Assembly: GCA_003142575.1 (NCBI GenBank)
Contig: PLMS01000047.1
Location: 1-58,114, forward strand
DNA: 58,114 nt
Source of the DNA: Ignavibacteriota bacterium
GTDB taxonomy: Bacteria; Bacteroidota; Ignavibacteria; UBA10030
Direction of reading: 5' to 3'
Shown: in pieces, positions 8,380 through 17,987 of the stretch
How the letters are laid out: the number at the start of each line of letters is the position of its first letter
How positions within the stretch are numbered: position 1 is the first letter of the stretch
Position numbers and translations under genes: made by a program
The notes under the pieces: model-generated
The model's database searches: none
What the model was told of the DNA's origin: nothing
What the model saw: only the letters and a program-made list of their open reading frames with translations

Positions 8380-8886
8380 CCGACAGGGAATTCTCACAAT
8401 AAAGCAAGCACGGTGTACTGTTACTTGGCGCTATTAAAGTACAATTTGTTAAGATAACTTCCAAATGGAAAAATCGATCTTGTGCAAGCTCATATGATAC
8501 TCCAAACGAATCCATATACTGTCAAAAATAGTAATGTGATTGTCTGGTATTATACGCTCGTCTTTTTAATAGTTCTTGTTCGTCGTTTTCCTAAGAAAAA
8601 AGAGAAAATTTAAGCTATGTTCATGTGTTTGTAATAGTATGAACGGCTTTTTTCCAACATTGAAAATGACAAATTGTTGTATGGATTGAGCCGAAACAAA
8701 CCTGAAAAATGAATAAACGAGGAGGGTTCCCTTTGCAGATTGGAGTTCACATTGCACAATCTCCTTGTAATTTTTATGTGACGAGTCAAACTCACCTGCA
8801 AAGCTCTATCTCATGCGTAAATATTTTGTCTATGTACGTTTCTGGTTTATGACGAGATCATTGCTTACTTGGTTAAATCCTCTTTT
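8380..8886. other. Intergenic region with one possible micro-ORF
   Basis: No normal gene is visible. An open frame on the plus strand at 8494-8613 would code for a 39-residue protein with one hydrophobic segment (VIVWYYTLVFLIVLV) and a basic tail (RRFPKKKEKI). That layout fits a small membrane protein, but the start has no good ribosome binding site, so it may be chance. Confidence 0.25.
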
Positions 8887-11133
8887 TCATTTCACCAGGA
8901 CTAACTTCTTGGTGCTCGTAAACTTTTTTTGATCATCACTCAATGACTGCGAAGTCATACGATACATATACATACCGCTTGCTAATTTACTTGCATTCAA
9001 TGGCACTGTATAATAGCCAGCCGTGTAGTTTGCATTCACAAGTGTTGCAACTTCACGTCCAAGCATATCATAGATTGCTATCTTCACGCTACTGTTTTGT
9101 GGAATACCAAACTTAATATTTGTTGTTGGGTTAAACGGATTTGGATAGTTCTGACTTAATGTAAATTCCTTAGGCAATTCTATTCGAGTTTCGACATCTG
9201 TAGAACCTACCCGGACAAAAAAAACGACTATCGCAAAGTCATTGTTTGCGTCTGTAGCTTTCACAGTGACTGTCGAGCTGCCATCGGTAAGTGGAGTCAC
9301 CATCAAGGTATCGTGTATAATCACTACTGTATCAACAGCAGGATTAGTGTTTGATGTTAAATAAGTAAATGTACCTGCGCCTCCTGAAAATTTATCTTTG
9401 AGAGCCACTTTATAAGAATTAGGAGAATATACACCATCGATTTTGTGAAAAATAATATAATAAGGAGGAGGAGGAACAAAAGGATATATCGTACCATAAG
9501 TGAATATTGCTCCACCAGTTCTTAGACCATCAACTGAACTTTTGCTGATAGCTGTGAAGCCGGTGGTTGAACTTATTTCGTTATCATAATTAGTGTTTTC
9601 GCCTTGTAATAACCAGTCGTTATTGATATCACCAACTGCGCCATTTCTTCTGATGATTCTAACATTTCCTGCGTCATCAAAATCTGTAAAATTTCCTGCT
9701 GTTAAACCAAGGTCAAATACTGTGCTTTGATCAATACTGCCTATTGTATAAATGCTCCAATAGAATGATGGATATCTTGAAATATCAACACCAGTTTTAA
9801 TTCCATCGGTGATAGGTAATCCTTGAAAACCACCGGGATTTGAATTTACATGGCTGACAACTATTGTAGCATTAGGAACTGTAGGAACACCGAATGCTGA
9901 ATTAAATGATAAAATTATAGGTCTGTAAATCGTACCGGTACCAACTGGGAATACATTTGTTGCCTCTGTTGAACCTACAATAGTGCCATTATTAACGAGT
10001 TGCTTTGCAACATTACCAGCTACGTGGCTTGAGTCAGAAGCACCAATGTAACCTTGACTCCGTGCTCCACCTGAAACAGCACCGGTTGTAGGAGCTGCAA
10101 GATAAAGAATATTGGTGCCGGTTTGGAATATACCTTTCGTAAATGTAATAACACCCGCGCCTAGATTCAAATTACCGCCTGACAATGTAACTGTAGTGGC
10201 ACTGTCTGCTTTCGCTATTGTCAAAGAGTATAATGGCATCCCTGTTGCAGGAGCTGAAGAAGGTACTATAATTGTAGTTTTCGCAGTTCCTGCCAGCGTT
10301 AAAGCAGCGCCGAATACAGTAATTGGTATCGTTGCATTTGAATCAGCATCTTCTGCAATAACCAAATCGCCATTCAATGTGATTGGAGCGCCAACTAATG
10401 TTGTGAGGTTATTCTTAATTGATAATACACCAGTAATGGTAACTGGAGTATTCAAGGTAGTTGTTCTGTTAGCTGTGTTGCCTAATCGTGTAAAACTTAA
10501 GTTCCTTACTGTTGCCGGCAATTCTGGACCAGAATTATAAGCAGCAGTAGAAGGAACGTACTGTACACTTATTCCATTGCCATAAACAACTGCGCCTGTG
10601 CCTACTAAAGCTAAGATTCCTGCATCAATTGTAATTAAGGAGCTATCAGCAATGGCTAAAGTATTTCCTATGTTTAATACACCGGATGTTAATGTCAATC
10701 CATCTGATAGGTTGAAATTACCTGAATCAAAAATAACTGTGTTATTCGGAGATGTGAAAGTATTATTTACATGAAACACAGAATTAAGAGTCACTGCTCC
10801 ACCAGTTGATCGAAACGTTAGCTTTTTTATTACAGCTATCGTTGCCTGTTCACCGGTTGCAACACCATAAGCTATGCCTGTATGAGCGACGTAAATAGTA
10901 TCGCCCGCGTTCGATGCATCGATCGCACCGAAAGAAGCTCCGCTAAGTGTTTTCTTTGGACCAATGACGCCTAAATCCGGGGATTGTAATGTGGGGGATG
11001 AACCGTCGCGTCCATCATTACCAATGGCACTATTATCGACGTACCACGCCCTTTGCGCAAACGTTGCCGGACTTATGAGGACTATAAGTCCTACTAAAAG
11101 AACCAGCGAAATAAAAAGATTTCTTAGGTTCAT
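8887..11133 (-). CDS. Secreted protein with type IX sorting domain
   Basis: An extracellular protein of 748 residues. The start at 11133 has GGAG nine nt upstream and begins a signal peptide (MNLRNLFISLVLLVGLIVLI, cleaved after TFAQ). The body is rich in Thr, Asn, Gly and Val with repeated short strands (for example LTLTSGVLNIGNTLAI), suggesting a beta-helix or adhesin-like fold. The last 90 residues are a Por secretion/T9SS type A sorting domain: LSQNYPNPFNPTTNIKFGIP, then YDMLGREVATLVN and GMYMYRM. This domain directs export across the outer membrane and is then cleaved. No T9SS machinery gene lies in the window. The actual ligand or role is unknown. Confidence 0.85.
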   Translation of the reverse strand: MNLRNLFISLVLLVGLIVLISPATFAQRAWYVDNSAIGNDGRDGSSPTLQSPDLGVIGPKKTLSGASFGAIDASNAGDTIYVAHTGIAYGVATGEQATIAVIKKLTFRSTGGAVTLNSVFHVNNTFTSPNNTVIFDSGNFNLSDGLTLTSGVLNIGNTLAIADSSLITIDAGILALVGTGAVVYGNGISVQYVPSTAAYNSGPELPATVRNLSFTRLGNTANRTTTLNTPVTITGVLSIKNNLTTLVGAPITLNGDLVIAEDADSNATIPITVFGAALTLAGTAKTTIIVPSSAPATGMPLYSLTIAKADSATTVTLSGGNLNLGAGVITFTKGIFQTGTNILYLAAPTTGAVSGGARSQGYIGASDSSHVAGNVAKQLVNNGTIVGSTEATNVFPVGTGTIYRPIILSFNSAFGVPTVPNATIVVSHVNSNPGGFQGLPITDGIKTGVDISRYPSFYWSIYTIGSIDQSTVFDLGLTAGNFTDFDDAGNVRIIRRNGAVGDINNDWLLQGENTNYDNEISSTTGFTAISKSSVDGLRTGGAIFTYGTIYPFVPPPPYYIIFHKIDGVYSPNSYKVALKDKFSGGAGTFTYLTSNTNPAVDTVVIIHDTLMVTPLTDGSSTVTVKATDANNDFAIVVFFVRVGSTDVETRIELPKEFTLSQNYPNPFNPTTNIKFGIPQNSSVKIAIYDMLGREVATLVNANYTAGYYTVPLNASKLASGMYMYRMTSQSLSDDQKKFTSTKKLVLVK

Positions 11134-11451
11134 ATTATACTCCAATAGATGAGTTGGAGATAAGCTATTATTTGGAATAACATTTGGAATGAAAATATTT
11201 TTCCTCAATCTTCCATTATTTTTATTCAAATATGGAACTTAATTTCTTATAGTTTTGGGAAGTAACGTTTTCATTTTCGGCGATTTATCTTTAACTCTTG
11301 AATAATACAACAATTACCAACTTATGTGCTTTTACCAGACTAATAACTTTCGATAATCTTGCATTAGTTCCTCTTCAACTCAAAACTGAATTAATCTACG
11401 AAAGAAAGAGGTGGAGAGCAATTTTAGATCTGGGACTAATTTGGTGTTCTC

Positions 11452-11615
11452 TCACCTGGTACGCTTTTCAATATTATCAAAAATGGACTGACAGACTCCA
11501 TCAAGATTTTCGCGTACATCGGTATTTACAAAACGTAAAAACCGTATGCCATATGACTCAATCTGTGCTTTATGCTTCCCATCCATCGCTATTGTAGTTG
11601 CAGGTGATTACGAAA
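11452..11615 (-). pseudogene. Relic of a DUF559-domain protein
   Basis: On the minus strand the frame ending in TGA at 11452-11454 reads TIAMDGKHKAQIES, then GIRFLRFVNTDVRENLDGV and CQSIFDNIEK. This is the typical end of DUF559 proteins (a small endonuclease-like fold: an acidic 'EVDG.QH' strand, then G-x-x-V-L-R-F-x-N-x-x-V and N-L). The N-terminal half and about 20 residues between the DG and GIR segments are missing, and no start is visible, so only a fragment remains. Confidence 0.5.
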
Positions 11616-11805
11616 CAAAAACGTAGGAACTTGACCTCCTAAATTCTCTTTCTTTTTAATGTAAATGGCAGGCAGGGAGTGTTTTTCTTACGAGAGATTA
11701 TTGGTATATTATTCGTTAGTATATAGCTTACTCTTATTTAAGTAGAAACTTGAACAGACAATATCTATGTTCACTAATATTTGAAAGAGAACACTGAGAT
11801 ATCTG

Positions 11806-11916
11806 TTTGATTTGAGTGGAAATGTCGCCGTCGTTACCAGTGCACGCACTTGTTTGTGTCAAGGGCTATGTCTCTTGAATTGGCGGAAGCAGGAGCAGAA
11901 TATAGCATATACAAAG
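11806..11916 (+). pseudogene. Relic of a KduD-like short-chain dehydrogenase N-terminus
   Basis: The frame at 11806 reads FDLSGN, then VAVVTSARTCLCQG, and after a one-base shift AMSLELAEAGAEY. This is the start of an SDR of the KduD type (FDLSGKVAVVTGA.TGLGQGMA.ALAEAGAD). The three glycines of the NAD-binding TGxxxGxG motif are replaced by Ser, Cys and Cys, each explained by a single change in a GGT codon. About 37 codons remain, without start or C-terminus. It lies 90 nt before uxaC, in the position where hexuronate operons often hold such a dehydrogenase. Confidence 0.65.
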
Positions 11917-12008
11917 CAATAATGCAGGAGGATTCGTGTTACATCGATATTACGCTATGACAGTTCGTAGAGTCGATTGATCTTGAACTAATCTAAAAGG
12001 ACGGACTT

Positions 12009-13418
12009 ATGAAAGAAGAATTCATCCATAAAAATTTCTTACTTGACACAAAAACCGCGTCGAAGTTGTATTATACCTATGCGGAACCACTTCCCATCAT
12101 TGATTATCATTGTCATGTTCCGCCAAAAGAAGTTGCACAGAATCGTCAGTTTGAGAACATGACGCAAATATGGCTCGCAGGGGATCACTACAAGTGGCGG
12201 GCAATGCGTACGTGCGGTGTCAAGGAACAATTTATTACCGGTAATGCATCAGATTGGGAAAAATTTGAAATGTGGGCACGTACAGTACCAAAGACAATCC
12301 GCAATCCGCTGTACCATTGGACGCACCTGGAACTAAAGCGTCCTTTTGGCATTTCAGATAAACTACTCAACGAAAAGACAGCAAAATCGATTTGGGAAAA
12401 GTGTAATGCAAGGTTAGCCACTCCCGGTTTTACCACTCAGGGTATAGCGAAACGGATGAATGTCAAAATCATTTGCACCACTGACGATCCGATTGATTCT
12501 CTCGAGTATCATGACGCATATGCAAAAAAGGGTAATGGATTTACAAAGATGTTGCCGGCGTTTCGACCGGATAAAGCAATGGCAGTGGAAAATGTAGATG
12601 CGTTTCTCTCCTATCTCCAGAAGTTAGAAACCGTATCCGGAATTGAGATAAAGGATTTCGACTCGTTGCTTGTTGCTATTCGTGCTCGGCATGATTTCTT
12701 TCACTCGCGTGGCTGCAGGGTCTCGGATCATGGTATCGAAACAGCGTATGCAGAAGACTACAAGGATTCAGAAATTAGATTTATTTTTAAAAAGCTCCAG
12801 AAGGGAAAAAGTCCTGATGCAGTCGAGACATTGAAATTCAAATCGGCGATGATGTATGAGTTTGGTGTGATGGATTACGAGAAGGGATGGGTACAGCAAC
12901 TCCATCTCAGTGCACTTCGCAATAACAACTCAAGAATGATGCGTGTGCTTGGACCGGATACTGGATTCGATTCTATCGGTGATTTCGAGATTGCTCGGCC
13001 ATTGGCTAAATTCCTCGATAAGCTCGATACAGAGAATAAGCTTGCTAAGACCATTCTCTACAATCTTAATCCAAGAGATAATGAATTGATGGCGACCATG
13101 ATTGGGAATTTCCAAGATGGAAGTGTTGCTGGTAAATTACAGTATGGTTCAGGCTGGTGGTTCCTTGATCAACGTGATGGTATGCAAAAACAAATCGAAG
13201 CACTCTCGAACCTGGGAATGTTAAGTCAGTTTATCGGCATGCTCACAGATTCAAGGAGTTTTCTCTCGTATCCGCGACATGAGTATTTCCGAAGATTACT
13301 CTGCAATATTCTTGGTGGCGAGATAGAACAGGGTCTGATCCCGAACGACATGAAACTCATTGGCGGTATGGTTCAGGATATTTGCTATAACAATGCAAAA
13401 AAATATTTTGGTTTTTAA
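12009..13418 (+). CDS. uxaC: Glucuronate isomerase
   Basis: Converts D-glucuronate to D-fructuronate and D-galacturonate to D-tagaturonate, the first step of hexuronate breakdown. The length of 469 residues equals the family norm. The metal-binding HxH near the N-terminus is intact (IIDYHCHVPPKEV), as are FENMTQIWLAGDHYKWRAMR, CTTDDP and the C-terminal GGWWFLDQRDGM-like segment (here GSGWWFLDQRDGM). The start has AAAAGGAC upstream. The gene itself seems intact, but its neighbours on both sides are relics of hexuronate-pathway-type enzymes, so it may now be an orphan. Confidence 0.95.
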   Translation: MKEEFIHKNFLLDTKTASKLYYTYAEPLPIIDYHCHVPPKEVAQNRQFENMTQIWLAGDHYKWRAMRTCGVKEQFITGNASDWEKFEMWARTVPKTIRNPLYHWTHLELKRPFGISDKLLNEKTAKSIWEKCNARLATPGFTTQGIAKRMNVKIICTTDDPIDSLEYHDAYAKKGNGFTKMLPAFRPDKAMAVENVDAFLSYLQKLETVSGIEIKDFDSLLVAIRARHDFFHSRGCRVSDHGIETAYAEDYKDSEIRFIFKKLQKGKSPDAVETLKFKSAMMYEFGVMDYEKGWVQQLHLSALRNNNSRMMRVLGPDTGFDSIGDFEIARPLAKFLDKLDTENKLAKTILYNLNPRDNELMATMIGNFQDGSVAGKLQYGSGWWFLDQRDGMQKQIEALSNLGMLSQFIGMLTDSRSFLSYPRHEYFRRLLCNILGGEIEQGLIPNDMKLIGGMVQDICYNNAKKYFGF

Positions 13419-13505
13419 TTCGATATGAAAATTGTTTGAGTATCAATACAATCAACAAGGGTGACATGAAAGACAGGATCGAAAATTAATACAGACCAAG
13501 AAGCC

Positions 13506-13710
13506 GAATTTGATGTGCTCTTGCTGAGAGAAGGCATGAACTATATGAGTTCTCTATGACATCCGTGGATTGATCTTATCCCTATATTTGAAGTGTGTAT
13601 GCCGGCGGAGGCGAATACAATATTCCCTGTGCTCTGGCACACGTTATGGTATGCGTGCAAACTATATTGCATGCTTGAAGAACACGGTGAAGAGGCCATT
13701 CCGGCTTGAA
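13506..13710 (+). pseudogene. Relic of a PfkB-family sugar kinase, probably KDG kinase
   Basis: Three broken pieces in order match the N-terminus of PfkB-type kinases such as 2-keto-3-deoxygluconate kinase. EFDVLLLREGM (13506-13538) corresponds to FDVxTFGEGM. VYAGGGEYNIPCALAHV (about 13593-13645) matches the PfkB signature GGGEANVAxALA. After a one-base deletion, YGMRANYIACLKNTVKRP (13645-13698) matches the next strand. Stops and shifts separate the pieces. It lies 90 nt after uxaC. Confidence 0.7.
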
Positions 13711-13919
13711 TTACTCTTAAATAATCTTTTTTTGAATTTCTGGGTGGAAAGCCCTTTGTGAGGTATATATGCAGCAGTTGTTTCTTGTAAGTACTTGCAT
13801 TTCTGTACGCCTTACTGTAAATTGATTCGGAATTTAACAACACAGTGAGAGACCGTTGATGTTTAAAACATTATCCGATTGCACTATCTTTTTTTTCTCT
13901 TTGTCATACTGAGGTTTCT

Positions 13920-16805
13920 ATGTTCTCATCGAGACTCTTTTGGAAAGTAACCTTTTATTTTGCCCTTCTTCTCGTTATCCTTTCAGCAACAACGGTCGTA
14001 ACCCTCTATTTCTTGACACAAATTCAAAAAAGTTATGGTCAAGCATTTGTCGATATAACAACGACATCTACTTTGGATCGTATGAGAGAATTGCTTGTCG
14101 ATATCCAATCTACAGCAGACGACTATTTGTACATAGGAATACCAGAGAAAAAATTGGCATATAATTCTTCTTTGAATGCATTCGATAATGAGATGATTAC
14201 GCTTCAGAAGAGCTATTCAGATTCTATTGATCTCCAGACATTGAAACAAATCCGGACATCTGTCTATGAGTGGGTTAACAATATTGGAGATAAGAGAATA
14301 TTGCTTTATTCCTCAGGTCTGACTGGTGAGAAATTCGGAGAAGAGATACGATCGTTGGGCCGTCAGGAAACTACTGCTGAGTATCTGGACATTGCAAGAA
14401 CATTGATCAACACGCTTTATCAGCGACGGCTAAGATCCGTCCCAATGAATATTGAGAATGCTATTGAATTAGCAGGAAAAATAAACACCTATATCATATC
14501 TGTGAATGTATTATTCGCAATCTTTGCCATTGCTCTTGGTATTTCGCTTTCAAAGTCTATCACAAAACCTATAGGACTCTTACGTGATGGAACACAGAAT
14601 ATCATGAAAGGTGTGTTTAAACCGATAACGCTGCGCCAGCATGATGAATTGGGAGCTTTGGCAAAGGATTTCAATCACATGTCTGAAATGCTGCAAAACA
14701 ACTACAATCGCCTGACGGCGTATTCAGAGTTGATGACAGCATTGAATAAGCACGAATCGACTGAAAACGTAGAACAATCCAGTTTGCAAATATTGTGTTT
14801 GCATATGGGCGCTGCGGTTGGCGCATTATATCTTCTGGAGAACGAATCAAATGTATTGAGATTAGCCAGCGGCTATGCCCTGAATATGACCGAAGACAAG
14901 TTGGAATATAAAGTAGGGGAAGGTATTCCCGGCCAGTGCGCCGCGATGAAACAGAATCTTGAAGTCAGCGATATTGTTGCCACCAAAGGATTCATCATCG
15001 ATACAGGTCTTGTGCGCGTTGCACCTACCAATGTTTTGGCAGTGCCTATTCTGTTTCAAGAAAATCTCATTGGTGTGATTGTTCTGGGTGCTATGCAGCC
15101 ATTCGATATACTTCGCCTGGAAATTATCAAAAATTCCGTTCCGCAGATCGGTGTTGCTATTACCAACGCGATGAACACTGATTCTACGCGAAAGCTTTCG
15201 ATCGAAATTGCGACAAAGAATAATCAGCTCAATACGAAGAATGTTGAACTGCAGAAGGCATACCGTGTAAAATCGGACTTCCTCTCGAACATGTCTCATG
15301 AACTGCGAACCCCGCTGAACTCCATCATCGGCTTTACTTCTGTTTTATTAGGACCACACGGCGAGCCGCTCACTCCCGATCAGGCAAAGGCAATAGAAAA
15401 AGTATTGAAGAATGGTAAACACTTGCTTGAACTCATTAATGATATTTTGGATTTTTCAAAAATTGAGGCAGGCAGAACACCTATCAATATTGACAGCGGT
15501 GAAATTAGTGAAATCATTTCAAACGTCATGATCACCGTGGAACCAATGGTGACGACGAAAGGTGTGAAACTTATTCAGGAGGTTGAACCCGACCTTCCCA
15601 TATTGAATACCGATATCCTCAAGGTTAAGCAAATCCTCCTGAATCTCTTAAGTAATGCAGCCAAATTTACCGAACAGGGTACTATTTCGATTTCTGCAAA
15701 GAAGTATGGCGACATGATTTCTATCTCCGTGAAAGATGATGGTATCGGTATTGAACCAAAAAATCTTGACCGTGTCTTTGAGGAGTTTTCTCAGATCGAT
15801 TCGAGCAGCTCCAGAAAGTATAAAGGCACTGGTCTAGGATTACCGATTGCGAAAAATTATGCTCGCCTGCTGGGTGGTAATCTTACGGTGCAAAGTGAGT
15901 TCGGGAAGGGTTCTACGTTTATTCTTGTTCTTCCGCCTACATTCCCTAAAGATAAGCTTCAGAAACCTGGTGAAGAGCCAGCGCCTCCAAAGGGTACGCC
16001 GGCTGCCGCGACAACAGCAGTACCCTCGGCAACGAGACCTGCACCGGAGAAATCAGTCGCACCTTCTTCAAGCATTCTTGTTCTTTGCATTGATGATGAT
16101 GCGGAGGTGATTGATCTTCTGCGCCGCTATCTCATTCCGGAAGGCTATTCAGTTCGAGGAGCAGCGTCGGGAGAAGAAGGAATTCGATTAGCACAAGAAC
16201 TTCGTCCCGCAGTTATTACTTTAGACGTTATGATGCCGGAGAAAGACGGTTGGCAAGTTCTTCGAGAGCTAAAGAATAATCCTGCGACGAAAGATATTCC
16301 TGTGATTATTCATTCGATTATTGAAAACCGACCGTTGGCATTATCGCTTGGTGCATTGGAAGTCATTGCAAAACCATCTGAACCTAAGGAAGTGCTCAAT
16401 GTTGTGGAACGTGCCTGCCGCTCCAAGAATCAGCCAATCATGATCGTCGATGACAACCAGGATTTTGCTGATTCATTAAAAATATTGCTTGAAACGGAAG
16501 GATATCGTGCAGTGGCGATGTACAGCGGTGAAAATGCACTTAAGGAGATTGAGAATATCAATCCGTCGCTCTTATTCCTTGATCTTCTTATGCCGGGTAT
16601 GGACGGTTTTGCTGTTGTGAAACAACTTCGCAGTCAGGAACGATGGCGCGATCTTCCTATCGTGATTGTTACCGGCGCCGAGATTACAGACGGACAGCGT
16701 AAGAGCTTGAATACTCTCACTCAGGAGTTTATCGAAAAAAGTCAATTCTCGAAAGAAATGATTTCGAGTACGATCAAGAAAATCATTTATCAATCACCTC
16801 ACTAG
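13920..16805 (+). CDS. Hybrid sensor histidine kinase with GAF and two receiver domains
   Basis: A membrane sensor kinase of 961 residues. Order of parts: membrane helix (10-33), external sensor region (about 34-190), second helix (about 191-212), HAMP (213-265), GAF (about 285-425), HisKA with the phosphorylated His460 in FLSNMSHELRTPLNSIIGF, HATPase_c (about 565-690, with DDGIGIEP and KGTGLGLPI), a Pro/Ala/Thr linker, and two receiver domains with phospho-Asp in LDVMMPEKDGW and LDLLMPGMDGF. The two receivers make a branched phosphorelay possible. The next gene, 19 nt later, is a second REC-kinase, so both probably act in one pathway. The signal is unknown. Confidence 0.93.
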   Translation: MFSSRLFWKVTFYFALLLVILSATTVVTLYFLTQIQKSYGQAFVDITTTSTLDRMRELLVDIQSTADDYLYIGIPEKKLAYNSSLNAFDNEMITLQKSYSDSIDLQTLKQIRTSVYEWVNNIGDKRILLYSSGLTGEKFGEEIRSLGRQETTAEYLDIARTLINTLYQRRLRSVPMNIENAIELAGKINTYIISVNVLFAIFAIALGISLSKSITKPIGLLRDGTQNIMKGVFKPITLRQHDELGALAKDFNHMSEMLQNNYNRLTAYSELMTALNKHESTENVEQSSLQILCLHMGAAVGALYLLENESNVLRLASGYALNMTEDKLEYKVGEGIPGQCAAMKQNLEVSDIVATKGFIIDTGLVRVAPTNVLAVPILFQENLIGVIVLGAMQPFDILRLEIIKNSVPQIGVAITNAMNTDSTRKLSIEIATKNNQLNTKNVELQKAYRVKSDFLSNMSHELRTPLNSIIGFTSVLLGPHGEPLTPDQAKAIEKVLKNGKHLLELINDILDFSKIEAGRTPINIDSGEISEIISNVMITVEPMVTTKGVKLIQEVEPDLPILNTDILKVKQILLNLLSNAAKFTEQGTISISAKKYGDMISISVKDDGIGIEPKNLDRVFEEFSQIDSSSSRKYKGTGLGLPIAKNYARLLGGNLTVQSEFGKGSTFILVLPPTFPKDKLQKPGEEPAPPKGTPAAATTAVPSATRPAPEKSVAPSSSILVLCIDDDAEVIDLLRRYLIPEGYSVRGAASGEEGIRLAQELRPAVITLDVMMPEKDGWQVLRELKNNPATKDIPVIIHSIIENRPLALSLGALEVIAKPSEPKEVLNVVERACRSKNQPIMIVDDNQDFADSLKILLETEGYRAVAMYSGENALKEIENINPSLLFLDLLMPGMDGFAVVKQLRSQERWRDLPIVIVTGAEITDGQRKSLNTLTQEFIEKSQFSKEMISSTIKKIIYQSPH

Positions 16806-16824
16806 AGAAAGAACAGAGAAACAT

Positions 16825-17949
16825 ATGGACGTATCGCAACCCACAATTCTTGTCGTTGATGATACTGAGGATAATCTCGATTTATTGGAGTTCGCCCTCA
16901 AACGAAAACCAGTGCGGATGTTACGTGCAAGTAGCGGCAAAGAATGTTTACAGATATCAGCTCAGAATCGTCCGGATGTTATTATATTGGATATTCAAAT
17001 GCCGGAAATGGATGGGTTCGAGACCTTGAAACATCTACGCGCTTCAAAGAAAACCGCGGACATTCCTGTCATCTTTCTCACGGCTCAACGGAAAGATGCT
17101 TCGAGTATTGAACAAGGTCTCTCGTTAGGGGTGGATGAGTACCTCACGAAACCGATCGACATTGATGAGTTATTAGTTCGCACCCGTTCGCTTGTACGTC
17201 TCAAAAAAATGGAAGCTGAACTTGAGCGGACGAAGGCTGATTTTATGGCGATGCTCATCCACGATATGCGTAGTCCGATTGGAGGAGTCAGCAGTATTCT
17301 GGAATTACTCGAAGAACCGTTGATCAAAGGTTCTCCGATTCAAGATGTCCATCGGGAACTTCTCATTTCAGCTGAAGATGCCACGAGGCGATTGCTCAAT
17401 TTGATCAACGACATGCTAGACCTCTCAAAATTTGAAGCCGGCAAAATGAACCTGATCCGAGAACCGGTGTATATTGGTGAAATTGCCAATAGAATCGTGA
17501 AACAAATGCAGCCTCAATTCAAACAAAAGCGGATCCAAATTGATATCTCACTTGAAGATGGCTTGCCGTCAATTTCAGCAGATGCACAAAAAATAACTCA
17601 GGTATATGCGAATATCCTCAGCAACGCGTTAAAATTTACACCAGCCAAAGGAACTGTCCAAATTTCGGTGGTGAGTTCAAAGAACGCAGCCGGAGCGATT
17701 GAATTCATACAGACTTCGATCAGCAACAACGGACCTGGAATTCTTCCGAATGAACTACCGACGCTCTTCGAACGGTATAAACAAGGTATAGCTTCTGAAA
17801 TTGTACAAGCAAAAGGCACGGGATTGGGATTGGCAATTTGTAAGCTCATTGTGGAAGCACATGGCGGAGTTATTACAGCAGAAAGCGAGCCTGGAAAAAT
17901 AACCACATTTCGATTCAGTCTTCCGGCAAGTGCTCCCGCGGAAAGCTGA
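16825..17949 (+). CDS. Response regulator-histidine kinase hybrid
   Basis: A soluble protein of 374 residues. An N-terminal receiver (about 1-122) carries DDTEDN, the phospho-Asp in VIILDIQMPEMDGF, and the lysine in YLTKPID. It is followed by a short coiled linker, HisKA with the phospho-His in MLIHDMRSPIGG, and HATPase_c with SNNGPGI and GTGLGLAICKLI. This layout fits a kinase switched by phosphorylation of its own receiver. It probably takes phosphate from, or works beside, the hybrid kinase just upstream. Confidence 0.92.
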   Translation: MDVSQPTILVVDDTEDNLDLLEFALKRKPVRMLRASSGKECLQISAQNRPDVIILDIQMPEMDGFETLKHLRASKKTADIPVIFLTAQRKDASSIEQGLSLGVDEYLTKPIDIDELLVRTRSLVRLKKMEAELERTKADFMAMLIHDMRSPIGGVSSILELLEEPLIKGSPIQDVHRELLISAEDATRRLLNLINDMLDLSKFEAGKMNLIREPVYIGEIANRIVKQMQPQFKQKRIQIDISLEDGLPSISADAQKITQVYANILSNALKFTPAKGTVQISVVSSKNAAGAIEFIQTSISNNGPGILPNELPTLFERYKQGIASEIVQAKGTGLGLAICKLIVEAHGGVITAESEPGKITTFRFSLPASAPAES

Positions 17950-17987
17950 GAGAAAAATTCTTAAACATTAGAACAACAGGAAAATCT

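Noticed and set aside
11298-11597. A 99-codon plus-strand open frame.
   Set aside because: No start signal or family pattern, and the opposite strand carries a recognisable DUF559 relic across the same bases.
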